Shown: positions 8,695 to 17,621 of the stretch, piece after piece | Numbering within the stretch: position 1 is the first letter of the stretch | Layout of the letters: every line of letters starts with the position of its first letter | Origin: Oscillatoriales cyanobacterium | GTDB taxonomy: Bacteria > Cyanobacteriota > Cyanobacteriia > Cyanobacteriales > Microcoleaceae | Direction: 5' to 3' | Length of the DNA stretch: 46,620 bases | Assembly (NCBI GenBank): GCA_004294385.1 | Contig: REAP01000062.1 | Coordinates: 1 to 46,620 of the forward strand | The notes under the pieces: model-generated | Told to the model about the DNA's origin: nothing | The model's input: the letters and a program-made list of their open reading frames with translations, nothing else | Database searches by the model: none | Position numbers and translations under genes: made by a program

Positions 8695-10062
8695 TTAGGT
8701 GGGAAATTCGACTTTTTGTTCGGATTGGGGCTGATTTTCTGGTTCGGAAATGGTTTGTTCTGGGAGGGTTAATTCTGTGGTTGATTTGGCTATGGTTTCT
8801 GGGGATGTTGGTGGCAAGTTGGGAGAGGGCTTTTTCGGTTCGGTTACTGGAATTGGCTCGACAATTTTGGGTGTTTCTGGTTCTGGTGTTGCTGTCGCTG
8901 TTGGTTCGGTTACTGGAATTGGCTCGACAATTTTGTCTGGTTCTGGTGTTGCTGTCGCTGTTGGTTCGGTTACTGGAATTGGCTCGACAATTTTGGGTGT
9001 TTCTGGTTCTTGACTGGGTTTAGCAACTGGGGTTTCTGGAACCGCAGCAGATGGTTTGACAATTGGTGTTTCTAGTGCTGGTGTGGGTTTTGGTTCGGGG
9101 GTTGGTTCTGGTTTTGGTGTTTCTGGTTTGTAGTTGCGATCGACTATACTGCGTGTTTCTGCTGCTGTTAGTTCGCCTCGTACTAATTTAGACAGGGTAT
9201 CTTGGCCAAGCGGTTGGTAATTTATCAGTCTGACTGTATTATTGAAGGCGTTTTTGACGAGATTTCCTCGTTCGTCGATAAATTCTAGTTGTACCCAGTT
9301 TTTCCCAGGTTTGAAGCCTTTAAGATATATAGGTTGCCATTGGTCGATCGCAAAAGTTTCTCCGTTGACTGTGGCTCGAATTTTCCAATCGAGTATTTCA
9401 TCTTGGGAGTTTTCTTGAGCCGCCAGATGCAGTGGAGCATTTGTCAAGAAAAAATCCAGCATGATAGGTTCCGCCCCGTAGCTGTCTTGGGGCTGGTTGT
9501 AGGTAAGTTGAGGTAAAGCGCGATCGGGATTATTGTCCTGAGTTTTGGTGAAAACGTGAAAGGTGGTTTGGGCGAAAGCACCTTCGTTTTTAAAGCTTTC
9601 TTCCCAAGGGCGCGAGGCGAAAACTCTGAGGGTGTGGGTTCCGGGTTCTAAGTCGGAGAACTCTAAAGGCTGGTTTGTGTCGTACACCGCCTGATAGGGT
9701 TTATTGTCCAAGAACACCTGAAGATGCGGGCCCAAGCCTAGGTTAGCATCTTTGAAAATCGGTAAGTCCTTGACTTGGAGCCGCACTGATATATATGTAT
9801 CCTGAAGCACTTGGTCTGCTTTGGGCTCCAAAATACTAACTTGAGGTTGGTAGATTTCTAACGCCTGACGCAGTTTTTGAATGCCCGCTGGGGGGGAAAC
9901 CTCTGAGATTGTTTTGACCTCGGTGAGAGCCGAAGTGCTTTTGCTGCTGGATTTGGGCAAGTCGGGATTAGTCTTGCTACAACTGGTTATACCCAAAATT
10001 AATACTGCTGCGAGCAATACCAGCAGTCTACCCGCAGCCTTCCTCCGCCAATTGATTTCCAT
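8695..10062 (-). CDS. Cyanobacterial lipoprotein with proline/threonine-rich repeat tail
   Basis: About 455 residues. The N-terminus is a lipoprotein signal: basic MEINWRRK, a hydrophobic stretch LLVLLAAVLILG, then the lipobox ITSC. The middle (about 70-290) is a folded region with Ig-like strands (VSILEPKADQVLQDTYISVRL, HLQVFLDNKPYQAVYD, GTHTLRVFASRPW); its family is unknown to me. The C-terminal 150 residues are low complexity, with three copies of a KIVEPIPVTEPTATATPEPE-type repeat coded at about 8850-9010. Likely anchored in a membrane with an extended linker toward the wall. An in-frame GTG at 10065 is an alternative start with better spacing from AGGAG. It is divergent from psaA. Confidence 0.75.
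   Translation of the reverse strand: MEINWRRKAAGRLLVLLAAVLILGITSCSKTNPDLPKSSSKSTSALTEVKTISEVSPPAGIQKLRQALEIYQPQVSILEPKADQVLQDTYISVRLQVKDLPIFKDANLGLGPHLQVFLDNKPYQAVYDTNQPLEFSDLEPGTHTLRVFASRPWEESFKNEGAFAQTTFHVFTKTQDNNPDRALPQLTYNQPQDSYGAEPIMLDFFLTNAPLHLAAQENSQDEILDWKIRATVNGETFAIDQWQPIYLKGFKPGKNWVQLEFIDERGNLVKNAFNNTVRLINYQPLGQDTLSKLVRGELTAAETRSIVDRNYKPETPKPEPTPEPKPTPALETPIVKPSAAVPETPVAKPSQEPETPKIVEPIPVTEPTATATPEPDKIVEPIPVTEPTATATPEPETPKIVEPIPVTEPKKPSPNLPPTSPETIAKSTTELTLPEQTISEPENQPQSEQKVEFPT
8845..9012. repeat. Coding tandem repeat in the lipoprotein tail
   Basis: Near-identical units of about 60-70 bp containing GGTTCGGTTACTGGAATTGG and GGCTCGACAATTTTG are repeated three times and keep the frame. 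Unit lengths differ, so the tail probably varies between strains. Confidence 0.75.
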
Positions 10063-10065
10063 CAC

Positions 10066-10712
10066 GCAACCATACTCCTACAAGCCTTCTCATAAGGCAC
10101 TATAGCCCAAAACTGAATTGAGTAATGGGGATTTGGGCGATCGAGAATTTGAGACAGCCGGATGTCCCGACTCAGCCCGCGATCGGACAACCCATCGGAT
10201 CAAGAGTGCGGATATTAATCAAGCTGACAACTCGCACATTCTTTTTTTGAAACAACTCTACACAAATAAAAATGCCTCCATATGCTGATCTTTGACTTTT
10301 GTAAACTTAATGTCAATACCCTTGACTTTTGTGAGGTACTGTGGAAAATCAACTGATTATTACCTCAGAAAAATGGACTTTTTTAAGTATTGTTAACAAG
10401 CGATTAATACTTCTCTAGGCAGCCTATAATTCATAAAACCGCCGCTAAATGAGTTCAGATGATCAGCGCAAAATAAAAGCTGTGACTCGGATCGTCAAAT
10501 AGCGAAAGTAGCTCACAGTACCCAGCGACACTGGGAAACTGGCTTCTTTATAAGAAGCGCAACGCTTGGGGAGATGCAGCAATTGTGTCTGATTCTGTAA
10601 AGAGTTAAATGCAGCCTGTGTCGGTGAACCGAGAATCCCCGTACCAAAAGCCCGGGGAGTGTCACGAACAATATCAGTTCTCGTTCCTTGTCTTACCGAG
10701 AGGAGAGTCTTC
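10066..10712 (+). promoter_or_regulatory. Long psaA upstream region with promoter-like direct repeats
   Basis: A 650-bp gene-free region between the divergent lipoprotein and psaA. TTGACTTTTGT occurs twice (10292-10302 and 10322-10332), exactly 30 bp apart, about three helical turns. Both copies contain a -35-like TTGAC. An AT-rich stretch follows to about 10440. Cyanobacterial psaAB genes are known to have distal, light-intensity-regulated promoters bound by RpaB; these repeats are candidate promoter or regulator sites, but I cannot define a transcription start. An AGGAGAG ribosome site lies at 10701-10707. Confidence 0.5.
10480..10680 (+). ncRNA. Structured psaA leader RNA; resembles a TnpB/IS605 right-end RNA or the psaA motif
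   Basis: Visible structures: CCCAG/CTGGG near 10526-10543, TCGG-TGAA-CCGA at 10621-10632, and a stem TCCCCG (10636-10641) / CGGGGA (10653-10658). The text GTGTCGGTGAACC-GAGAATCCCCG-...-CGGGGAGTGTCA resembles, from memory, the 3' end of IS200/IS605-family TnpB guide RNAs (omega/reRNA) in cyanobacteria. No tnpB remnant is visible. Alternatively it is the Rfam psaA RNA motif known upstream of psaAB. It ends about 35 nt before the psaA ribosome site, so it is probably transcribed with psaA. Confidence 0.5.
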
Positions 10713-13007
10713 ATGACCATTAGTCCTCCAGAGCGAGAGGTAAAAGTTAGAGTAGTAGTCGATAAAGATCCAGTTCCAACTTCTTTCGAGAAGTGGTCAA
10801 AACCAGGTCATTTCGATCGCTCTCTAGCTAAGGGGCCAAAAACCACCACTTGGATTTGGAACCTCCACGCTAACGCTCACGACTTCGACAGTCATACCAG
10901 TGATTTAGAAGACGTTTCGCGCAAAATCTTCAGCGCTCACTTTGGCCATTTGGCAGTAATTTTCGTTTGGTTAAGCGGCGCATATTTCCACGGCGCAAAA
11001 TTTTCCAACTACGAAGCTTGGCTAACAGACCCTACGGCTATTAAACCTAGCGCTCAAGTGGTCTGGCCTATTTTTGGTCAAGAAATTTTAAATGCAGATG
11101 TGGGCGGCGGCTTCCACGGAATTCAGATAACTTCTGGTCTGTTTCAACTGTGGCGCGCTAACGGCATCACTAACTCATACCAGCTATATTGCACTGCGAT
11201 CGGCGCATTGGTAATGGCAGCTTTGATGCTGTTTGCCGGTTGGTTCCACTATCACGTTCGCGCTCCGAAACTGGAATGGTTTCAGAATGTCGAATCGATG
11301 ATGAACCACCACTTGGCAGGTTTGCTAGGCTGCGGCTGCTTGGGTTTCGCAGGACAACAAATTCACGTTGCTCTGCCGATTAACGCTTGTATGGACGCGA
11401 TCGATGCAGGCTCACCGTTGACAGTAGGTGGCAAACTGATTAAAACAGTTGCCGATATCCCACTGCCACATGAGTGGCTTTTCAACGCGGGCTTGATGGC
11501 TGACATCTACCCAAGCTTTGCTCAAGGTCTAACCCCCTTCTTCACCCTTAACTGGGGCGCTTACACAGACTTCCTGACCTTCAAAGGCGGTCTGAACCCC
11601 ACCACAGGCGGTTTGTGGCTGAGCGATACAGCACACCATCACTTAGCGTTGGCAGTGTTGTTCATCGTTGCTGGTCATATGTACCGGACGAACTGGGGCA
11701 TTGGCCACAGTATGAAGGAAATCCTAGAGAACCACAAAGGCCCCTTCACTGGTGAAGGTCACAAAGGTCTCTACGAAGTTCTGACTAATTCTTGGCACGC
11801 TCAATTGTCCATTAACTTGGCAATCCTGGGCTCGATCAGCATCATCGTGTCTCACCATATGTACGCGATGCCTCCGTATCCGTACATCGCGACCGACTAC
11901 CCAACTCAGCTATCCCTGTTCACCCACCACATGTGGATTGGCGGATTCCTGATTATTGGAGCAGCCGCTCACGCAGCAATCTTTATGGTTCGGGATTACG
12001 ATCCGGCTGGAAATGTCAACAACTTGTTGGATCGGATGATCCGGCATCGTGATGCGATCATTTCCCACCTGAACTGGGTTTGTATATTCTTGGGCTTCCA
12101 CAGCTTCGGTTTGTACGTTCACAACGATACAATGCGGGCTTTCGGTCGTCCTCAAGATTTGTTCTCGGATACCGGGATTCAATTGCGTCCAATATTTGCC
12201 CAATGGGTACAAAATATTCACGCTTTGGCTCCGGGTAACACAGCTCCCAATGCTATGGAAATCGTCAGTCACGCTTTTGGCGGCGGTGCTGTAGTAGTTG
12301 GTGGCAAAGTAGCGATGATGCCGATCGAGTTGGGTACGGCGGATTTCATGATCCACCACATCCACGCTTTCACAATTCACGTTACAGTCCTGATCCTCTT
12401 GAAGGGCGTGTTGTTCGCACGCAGTTCTCGCTTGGTTCCTGACAAAGCTAGCTTGGGTTTCCGGTTCCCTTGCGACGGCCCCGGCCGTGGCGGCACCTGC
12501 CAAGTTTCTGGTTGGGATCATGTCTTCTTGGGCTTGTTCTGGATGTATAACTGCATCTCGATCGTGATTTTCCACTTTAGCTGGAAAATGCAGTCGGACG
12601 TGTGGGGAACCGTCGATGCAGACGGCACAATCTCTCACATCACCGGTGGTAACTTCGCACAAAGTGCGATCACTATCAACGGTTGGTTGCGGGACTTCCT
12701 GTGGGCGCAAGCTTCTCAGGTAATTCAGTCCTACGGTTCGGCTTTGTCGGCCTACGGTCTGATGTTCCTAGCTGGACACTTCGTCTTTGCATTCAGCTTG
12801 ATGTTCCTGTTCAGCGGTCGTGGTTACTGGCAAGAATTGATTGAGTCCATTGTTTGGGCTCATAATAAACTCAAGGTAGCTCCTTCGATTCAACCTCGCG
12901 CTCTGAGCATTATTCAGGGTCGGGCTGTGGGTGTAGCTCACTACCTCCTAGGAGGAATTGTCACAACGTGGGCATTCTTCTTAGCGCGAATCATCTCGGT
13001 AGGTTAA
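10713..13007 (+). CDS. psaA: Photosystem I P700 chlorophyll a apoprotein A1 (PsaA)
   Basis: 764 residues, full length for PsaA. One of the two large PSI core subunits, with eleven transmembrane helices that bind P700, A0, A1 and antenna chlorophylls. Visible signatures: an N-terminus [20 protein letters not shown], many His-containing helix segments ([34 protein letters not shown]), and the FX 4Fe-4S loop [10 protein letters not shown] at about residue 587. The start at 10713 has AGGAGAG just upstream; the longer frame from 10659 would include the leader hairpin region. psaB follows 108 bp later. Confidence 0.98.
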   Translation: MTISPPEREVKVRVVVDKDPVPTSFEKWSKPGHFDRSLAKGPKTTTWIWNLHANAHDFDSHTSDLEDVSRKIFSAHFGHLAVIFVWLSGAYFHGAKFSNYEAWLTDPTAIKPSAQVVWPIFGQEILNADVGGGFHGIQITSGLFQLWRANGITNSYQLYCTAIGALVMAALMLFAGWFHYHVRAPKLEWFQNVESMMNHHLAGLLGCGCLGFAGQQIHVALPINACMDAIDAGSPLTVGGKLIKTVADIPLPHEWLFNAGLMADIYPSFAQGLTPFFTLNWGAYTDFLTFKGGLNPTTGGLWLSDTAHHHLALAVLFIVAGHMYRTNWGIGHSMKEILENHKGPFTGEGHKGLYEVLTNSWHAQLSINLAILGSISIIVSHHMYAMPPYPYIATDYPTQLSLFTHHMWIGGFLIIGAAAHAAIFMVRDYDPAGNVNNLLDRMIRHRDAIISHLNWVCIFLGFHSFGLYVHNDTMRAFGRPQDLFSDTGIQLRPIFAQWVQNIHALAPGNTAPNAMEIVSHAFGGGAVVVGGKVAMMPIELGTADFMIHHIHAFTIHVTVLILLKGVLFARSSRLVPDKASLGFRFPCDGPGRGGTCQVSGWDHVFLGLFWMYNCISIVIFHFSWKMQSDVWGTVDADGTISHITGGNFAQSAITINGWLRDFLWAQASQVIQSYGSALSAYGLMFLAGHFVFAFSLMFLFSGRGYWQELIESIVWAHNKLKVAPSIQPRALSIIQGRAVGVAHYLLGGIVTTWAFFLARIISVG

Positions 13008-13115
13008 ACTACCTCCAGGTTTTGGATTCTGGATTTGGGATTGCTCTCAAACCCGGAACCCAAACCTCCGAACCGAACCCCTTCAACGTTCAGGATTCAG
13101 GATTTATCAAGGCTT
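13008..13115 (+). repeat. psaA-psaB spacer with degenerate GGATTTTGG-type repeat
   Basis: The 108-bp spacer holds GGTTTTGGATTCTGGATTTGGG (13019-13040) and CAGGATTCAGGATT near 13091, decayed forms of the heptanucleotide repeat. I saw no terminator, consistent with psaAB cotranscription. Confidence 0.5.
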
Positions 13116-15309
13116 ATGGCAACCAAATTTCCAAAATTTAGCCAAGACCTTGCCCAAGACCCGACTACACGGCGGATCTGGTACGGGATTGCCACAGCAC
13201 ACGACTTTGAAAGCCATGATGGCATGACCGAAGAAAATCTTTACCAAAAGATTTTTGCTTCTCACTTCGGCCACCTAGCAATCATTTTCTTGTGGACTTC
13301 GGGCAGCTTGTTCCATGTGGCATGGCAAGGTAACTTTGAACAGTGGATTAAAGACCCTCTAAACGTCCGCCCGATCGCCCACGCGATTTGGGACCCGCAA
13401 TTCGGCGCTCCAGCAGTTGAGGCTTTCACTCAAGCTGGCGCTTCCAATCCGGTGGACATCTCCTACTCTGGTGTTTACCATTGGTGGTTTACTCAAGGAA
13501 TTCGGACGAATGCTGACTTGTATCAAGGAGCTATCTTCTTGCTATTTCTGGCTTCTGTCTTCCTGTTCGCTGGTTGGTTACACCTCCAGCCTAAGTACCG
13601 CCCCAGCTTGTCTTGGTTTAAGAATGCTGAATCTCGCCTCAACCACCACTTGGCTGGTTTGTTCGGTGTCAGCTCTTTGGCTTGGACTGGTCACATGGTT
13701 CACGTTGCTATCCCCGAATCTCGCGGACAGCACGTAGGTTGGGACAACTTCTTGTCTACCCCTCCTCACCCGGCTGGTTTGGCTCCTTTCTTCACTGGTA
13801 ATTGGGGCGTATACGCTGAGAACCCAGATGCTGCTAGCCACGTGTTCGGTACTGCCGAAGGCGCTGGAACTGCAATTCTGACTTTCTTGGGCGGCTTCCA
13901 CCCTCAAACAGAATCTCTGTGGTTGACAGATATTGCTCATCACCATTTGGCGATCGCAGTTTTGTTCATCATTGCTGGTCATATGTACCGGACAAACTTC
14001 GGTATTGGTCACAACATTAAAGAAATGTTGGATTCTAAAGCCGGTTTGGTAGGCGGCAAGAGTGAAGGTCAGTTCAACCTGCCTCACCACGGACTGTACG
14101 AAACCTACAACAACTCGCTGCACTTCCAATTGGGAATTCACCTCGCTTCTTTAGGCGTGATTACCTCCCTGGTTGCACAGCATATGTACGCGATGCCTCC
14201 TTACGCTTTCATAGCGCAGGATCATACGACAATGGCTGCGTTGTATACGCACCACCAATACATTGCTGGTTTCATCATGGTCGGCGCTTTCGCCCACGGA
14301 GCTATCTTCTTGGTGCGGGACTACGATCCTGAAGCTAACAAAGGTAACGTGCTCGATCGCGTGTTGCAGCACAAAGAAGCGATTATCTCTCACTTGAGCT
14401 GGGTTTCGCTGTTCTTGGGCTTCCACACTCTCGGTTTGTACGTTCACAACGACGTCGTTGTTGCTTTCGGAACTCCTGAAAAGCAAATCTTGATTGAACC
14501 AGTGTTCGCACAGTTCATCCAAGCTGCTCACGGGAAGGCTCTGTACGGCATGGACGTGTTTCTTTCCAACCCTGACAGCATTGCTGCTACCGCTTGGCCA
14601 AACTACGGTAACGTATGGCTCCCAGGCTGGTTGGAAGGAATCAACAGTAGTACAAATTCTCTGTTCTTGGCGATCGGACCTGGCGATTTCTTGGTTCACC
14701 ATGCGATCCAAGGGCGCTCTGGATGCACGCGGTTCTAAGCTGATGCCGGACAAAAAAGACTTCGGTTATGCTTTCCCTTGCGACGGCCCCGGCCGTGGCG
14801 GTACTTGCGATGTCTCTGCTTGGGATGCGATGTACCTGTCTGTCTTCTGGATGTTGAACACCCTAGCTTGGGTAACGTTCTACTGGCACTGGAAGCACCT
14901 AGGCATCTGGGAAGGAAATGTGGCTCAGTTCAATGAGTCTTCAACCTACCTGATGGGCTGGTTCCGCGATTACCTCTGGCTGTATTCTTCTCAGTTGATC
15001 AACGGTTACAACCCGTATGGTACTAACAACTTGTCAGTCTGGGCTTGGATGTTCTTATTCGGACACCTGGTTTGGGCAACCGGTTTCATGTTCCTGATCT
15101 CTTGGAGAGGTTACTGGCAAGAATTGATCGAGACTTTGGTTTGGGCTCACGAGCGCACTCCTCTTGCGAACTTGGTTCGCTGGAAGGACAAGCCAGTTGC
15201 TCTTTCTATCGTCCAAGGTCGTTTGGTTGGTTTAGTTCACTTTACTGTGGGCAACATCCTCACTTTCGGCGCGTTTGTAATTGCCTCGACGGCCGGGAAA
15301 TTCGGGTAA
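13116..15309 (+). pseudogene. psaB: psaB with a 35-nt internal deletion and frameshift
   Basis: Photosystem I P700 apoprotein A2. The 5' part (13116-14708, 531 codons, start [12 protein letters not shown]) is read normally to HHAI, then shifts and stops at 14738. The 3' part resumes in the +1 frame at 14710 ([11 protein letters not shown]), contains the FX loop [10 protein letters not shown] and ends at 15309 with the normal TAGKFG tail. Against the conserved PsaB sequence, 12 codons (ALGLHTTTLILV in other cyanobacteria) are missing and one C (14709) remains, a net loss of 35 nt. Adding them back gives 742 residues, the usual PsaB length. The lost piece is transmembrane and includes a His. 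Because PsaB is essential for PSI, this is either an assembly error or a recent mutation. Confidence 0.93.
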
Positions 15310-15341
15310 CTCTGAACTCTGGTTTCTAGGTAATTAAATGA

Positions 15342-15371
15342 AATCCCCTGCCTTATGGCGGGGGATTTTTT
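15342..15371 (+). terminator. Intrinsic terminator after psaB
   Basis: An 11-bp stem AATCCCCTGCC / GGCGGGGGATT (one U-G pair) with loop TTAT, followed by a run of T. It lies 33 bp after the psaB stop and ends the psaAB transcript. Confidence 0.9.
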
Positions 15372-15406
15372 GATAGGCTAGTTAATTGTTGAGAAGAATA
15401 TTTTTT

Positions 15407-15751
15407 ATGGCAAAGTTAGCGCCGGAAACAATTGCTACTATCTTGAATTTGCAGGCGAGGCTTTTGGCAGGAATTGATCAAGCTTCATCGGCAGAATTTA
15501 CAATATTTCAGCAATATGGGGAGATAGAAGCAACTGCTACGGTATTGGAGCAGCTTCAAAATGCTAGTGAAAGGTTAAGAAATCCTTACTCCCGCTTTTA
15601 CACATTGCTGCTGCGGATTTCTGAATCACAGCCTACAGCTTCTTCTGCTATGCTAAATTTACTAGCTCAAACGATTGAGCAAGCAGAAGCTGACGCTTCG
15701 GCGATCGAGGCCACTATCCGGGAAGCGAAAAGAGATTTTAACCTGCCATGA
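15407..15751 (+). CDS. Hypothetical helical protein (114 aa)
   Basis: Starts at MAKLAPETIATIL with GAGAAGA about 10 nt upstream; the longer frame from 15386 lacks a ribosome site. The product is predicted all-helical, with coiled-coil-like segments (EIEATATVLEQLQNASERLR, QTIEQAEADASAIEATIREAK). No family recognised. Its stop overlaps the next start (ATGA), so the two are translationally coupled. Confidence 0.65.
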   Translation: MAKLAPETIATILNLQARLLAGIDQASSAEFTIFQQYGEIEATATVLEQLQNASERLRNPYSRFYTLLLRISESQPTASSAMLNLLAQTIEQAEADASAIEATIREAKRDFNLP

Positions 15752-15954
15752 GTGAAACACCCAAACTCCCCGATCCAGAAGTAATCCAAAAGACTGTGAG
15801 AAATCTGCGAGGTGCCTGTCTACGGCTTGACGCTCTGACTCTCAGTTTAGATGAACTAATTGCGATGGTAGAAGCTGATATTCGCAATAGTCCGATTAAT
15901 GTTCATCGGCGGGAGAATGCGAAGCGGCTGGCTGAGTATGTCAAGCGGGAATAA
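15748..15954 (+). CDS. Small hypothetical protein (68 aa)
   Basis: Overlaps the preceding gene by 4 bp. The product is charged and helical (VIQKTVRNLRGACLRLDALTLSLDELIAMVEADI), soluble, with no recognised family. The tight overlap with both neighbours suggests a three-gene operon whose products may work together. Confidence 0.6.
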   Translation: MSETPKLPDPEVIQKTVRNLRGACLRLDALTLSLDELIAMVEADIRNSPINVHRRENAKRLAEYVKRE

Positions 15955-15964
15955 GAATAGTCTG

Positions 15965-16276
15965 ATGCAGAAACGAAAGAAACAACAAAAGAAACGTAGT
16001 TTACTCGAAACAGTTGTTGGTGTTGGGATTCTGGCTATGATTGTGCTTTTGACAATGGAGTTCAGTCCTAGTCGTTCTCCCTCTCCAATTACATCGATCG
16101 CAAAACCAGGATGTACTATCAAAGGCAACATCTCGATCAATACAGGCAATAAATTTTATCACCTTCCAAGCATGGAAGATTACGAATCAACAGTTATCGA
16201 TCCAGCTAGCGGAGAGAGATGGTTTTGCACAGAGTCAGAGGCTAAAGCCAGTGGTTGGCGTAAAGCACCGAGGTAG
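15965..16276 (+). CDS. Membrane-anchored protein with C-terminal sunset-like domain
   Basis: 103 residues from MQKRKKQQ. A basic N-terminus precedes a single membrane segment (VVGVGILAMIVLLT). The C-terminus has the pattern IKGNIS...KFYHLPSMEDYESTVID...GERWFCTESEAKASGWRKA. This CxIKGNI-YHLP-RWFC-A-GW signature is found at the end of many bacterial nucleases and surface proteins (the 'sunset' domain) and probably sits outside the cytoplasm. An ATG at 15938, overlapping the previous gene, is an alternative start. The gene converges on the first small-regulator gene. Confidence 0.6.
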   Translation: MQKRKKQQKKRSLLETVVGVGILAMIVLLTMEFSPSRSPSPITSIAKPGCTIKGNISINTGNKFYHLPSMEDYESTVIDPASGERWFCTESEAKASGWRKAPR

Positions 16277-16324
16277 CCCAGCATCTCAAAAGATGAAACG
16301 ATTTACCTAGTTTTCCTCAACCCC

Positions 16325-16519
16325 TCAAATCTCCCCATTGACCTGCATCTGATGCACCTTGTCAGCCAATTCTTGCAGGCGCTTTTCGTCCAACTCGTCG
16401 ATCGCCAGCATCCCGACATATATAATTTCCTTCAGCGTTAGTCTGGTAGCTAGCGCCTTTTTCTGCACGAGATCCTTGATAATTGGGCTGACTCCGATCG
16501 CGGTACTAGCTCTGGTCAC
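16325..16519 (-). CDS. RHH-like small protein, copy A1
   Basis: 64 residues. The pattern STAIGVSPIIKDL...LATRLTLKEIIYVGMLAI resembles a ribbon-helix-helix DNA-binding protein: a short strand (TAIGV), helix, LT turn, second helix. This is an inference from pattern, not a family match. The protein is identical to the copy at 17622-17816. Upstream on its own strand lies a palindrome CGTCTTG-A-CAAGACG (16604-16618) that could be an operator. No toxin partner is adjacent. Confidence 0.6.
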   Translation of the reverse strand: MTRASTAIGVSPIIKDLVQKKALATRLTLKEIIYVGMLAIDELDEKRLQELADKVHQMQVNGEI

Positions 16520-16603
16520 AACACTAACGGGAGATTAACAACTTCGACTAAATCTTAGCACCTTTAAGCTGAGTTTTTAGCTGCGATGCAAAGTGCTTAA
16601 GCG

Positions 16604-16618
16604 CGTCTTGACAAGACG
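16604..16618. promoter_or_regulatory. Candidate operator palindrome upstream of copy A1
   Basis: CGTCTTG-A-CAAGACG is a perfect 7-bp inverted repeat around one base, 85 bp upstream of the A1 start. It is preserved exactly at 17901-17915 before copy A2. Binding by these RHH-like proteins is a guess. Confidence 0.45.
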
Positions 16619-16669
16619 AAACACAGGGTTTATAGTGGAAATGTGGAAAGGTCGATCGGCCTCAACCCC

Positions 16670-16864
16670 TCAAATGTCACCGTTTACCTGCATTTGATGC
16701 ACCTTATCTGCCAACTCTTGGCGGCTTTTCTCATCGAGTGCATCAATTGCCAGCATTCCCAAGTACACGACTTCTTTCTGGGTTAGCCTCGTCGCTAGCG
16801 CCTGTTTTTGAATTACTTCCTTGATTGCGGAACTGACCGCGATCGCCGTATTAGTTTTAGCCAC
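16670..16864 (-). CDS. RHH-like small protein, copy B1
   Basis: 64 residues, about 60% identical to A1, with the same pattern (NTAIAVSSAIKEV...LATRLTQKEVVYLGMLAIDAL). It differs from copy B2 (17967-18161) at about five positions, all conservative or charge swaps, so both copies appear maintained. Likely DNA-binding by pattern only. The border repeat at 16983-17020 lies upstream. Confidence 0.6.
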   Translation of the reverse strand: MAKTNTAIAVSSAIKEVIQKQALATRLTQKEVVYLGMLAIDALDEKSRQELADKVHQMQVNGDI

Positions 16865-16982
16865 GAAGAATAATCAACTATTAATAACTTTCCTTGATGT
16901 TAGCATCATCAGTCAGATTAAGTACAAAAAGTTTTGACTAACTACAGCTCATCATGCTATTATGTAGGAGTTCACAAAAAAG

Positions 16983-17020
16983 CCATCGCCCCCCGTCTAG
17001 ACAACTTAAGGGCGATCGCC
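16983..17020. repeat. Cassette border repeat 1
   Basis: Two HIP1-like sites flank CCCCGTCTAGACAACTTAAG. Related borders lie at 18277, 18588 and 19176, with a half copy at 18901. The two flanking GCGATCGC blocks can pair, so each border could also fold as a hairpin. Confidence 0.65.
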
Positions 17021-17027
17021 TTCAAAA

Positions 17028-17099
17028 CTTAAATAGACAGTTACTAGCTGTCTGACTTACCATCTTAAATAGACAGTTACTAGCTGTCTGACTTACCAT
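17028..17099 (+). repeat. Two 36-bp direct repeats ending at the start codon of gene C1
   Basis: Exact copies at 17028-17063 and 17064-17099. Each contains the palindrome AGACAG-TTACTAG-CTGTCT and ends TTACCAT; the second copy supplies the AT of the C1 start codon. There is no Shine-Dalgarno sequence. Possible operator or translation-control site. Confidence 0.85.
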
Positions 17100-17568
17100 G
17101 ATAGCATCATTCCAGCTAAAATCAAGCACCCTCGCCAGCTCAAAAATTCTCCACAAGTCCCCAGTCCTTCATCCGCTGGCAAGATTTGTCACAGAAGAAA
17201 CAGTTGCACTCCTGTTCAATATCTCAACAGACCAAATTTACCGGATCGAATGCTGTCGCCACATGGTTTACGTGCACGCCAAAGGCATCAGTCGGTTTGT
17301 CAGCTATGCCGATTTTCCCCCAATTTTAGGAGTAGAATCACCAAAGCTTCAAGATTTTGGCAGATGGTACAAACGCTGGAAAGGCAAAAAAGCACCTGAT
17401 TTTTGGACACAGTTTTACACGCATCAATTCAAAAACGCTACTACTGCCGATAAACAGCTTGCATGGGGCTTCTTGGTAGCTGTAGTGAAATCCATGTTCT
17501 CAGAAACAGCACTGCAAAAACTGCGAGATGCTTATGTATACGAAAAATATTGGCGGGAAAATTTTTGA
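17098..17568 (+). CDS. Family C protein, copy C1 (putative HTH, function unknown)
   Basis: 156 residues, homologous over its whole length to 19330-19800. Not a family I can name. Residues about 30-75 (FVTEETVALLFNISTDQIYRIE...YVHAKGISRFVSYADFPP) resemble an excisionase/MerR-type helix-turn-helix followed by a short wing, so DNA binding is a reasonable guess. The C-terminal half is rich in Trp, Tyr and Phe (FGRWYKRWKGKKAPDFWTQFYTHQF) and conserved between the copies. It converges on copy A2. Confidence 0.7.
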   Translation: MIASFQLKSSTLASSKILHKSPVLHPLARFVTEETVALLFNISTDQIYRIECCRHMVYVHAKGISRFVSYADFPPILGVESPKLQDFGRWYKRWKGKKAPDFWTQFYTHQFKNATTADKQLAWGFLVAVVKSMFSETALQKLRDAYVYEKYWRENF

Positions 17569-17621
17569 ATATGCGATCGACCTATTCCTCACTTCACCAA
17601 AATGGCGATGCCCTCAACCCC

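Noticed and set aside
10463..10720. 85-codon minus-strand frame in the psaA leader
   Set aside because: It is antisense to the structured leader and crosses the psaA ribosome site; an RNA structure explains the region better.
11910..12710. Long minus-strand frame inside psaA (266 codons), and similar ones inside psaB at 13578-14141 and 14151-14753
   Set aside because: Antisense shadows of strongly biased psaA/psaB codon use; no ribosome site and no recognisable protein features.
14690..14745. Programmed ribosomal frameshift in psaB
   Set aside because: A frameshift alone would not restore the 12 missing conserved residues, and there is no slippery sequence; a deletion explains the data fully.
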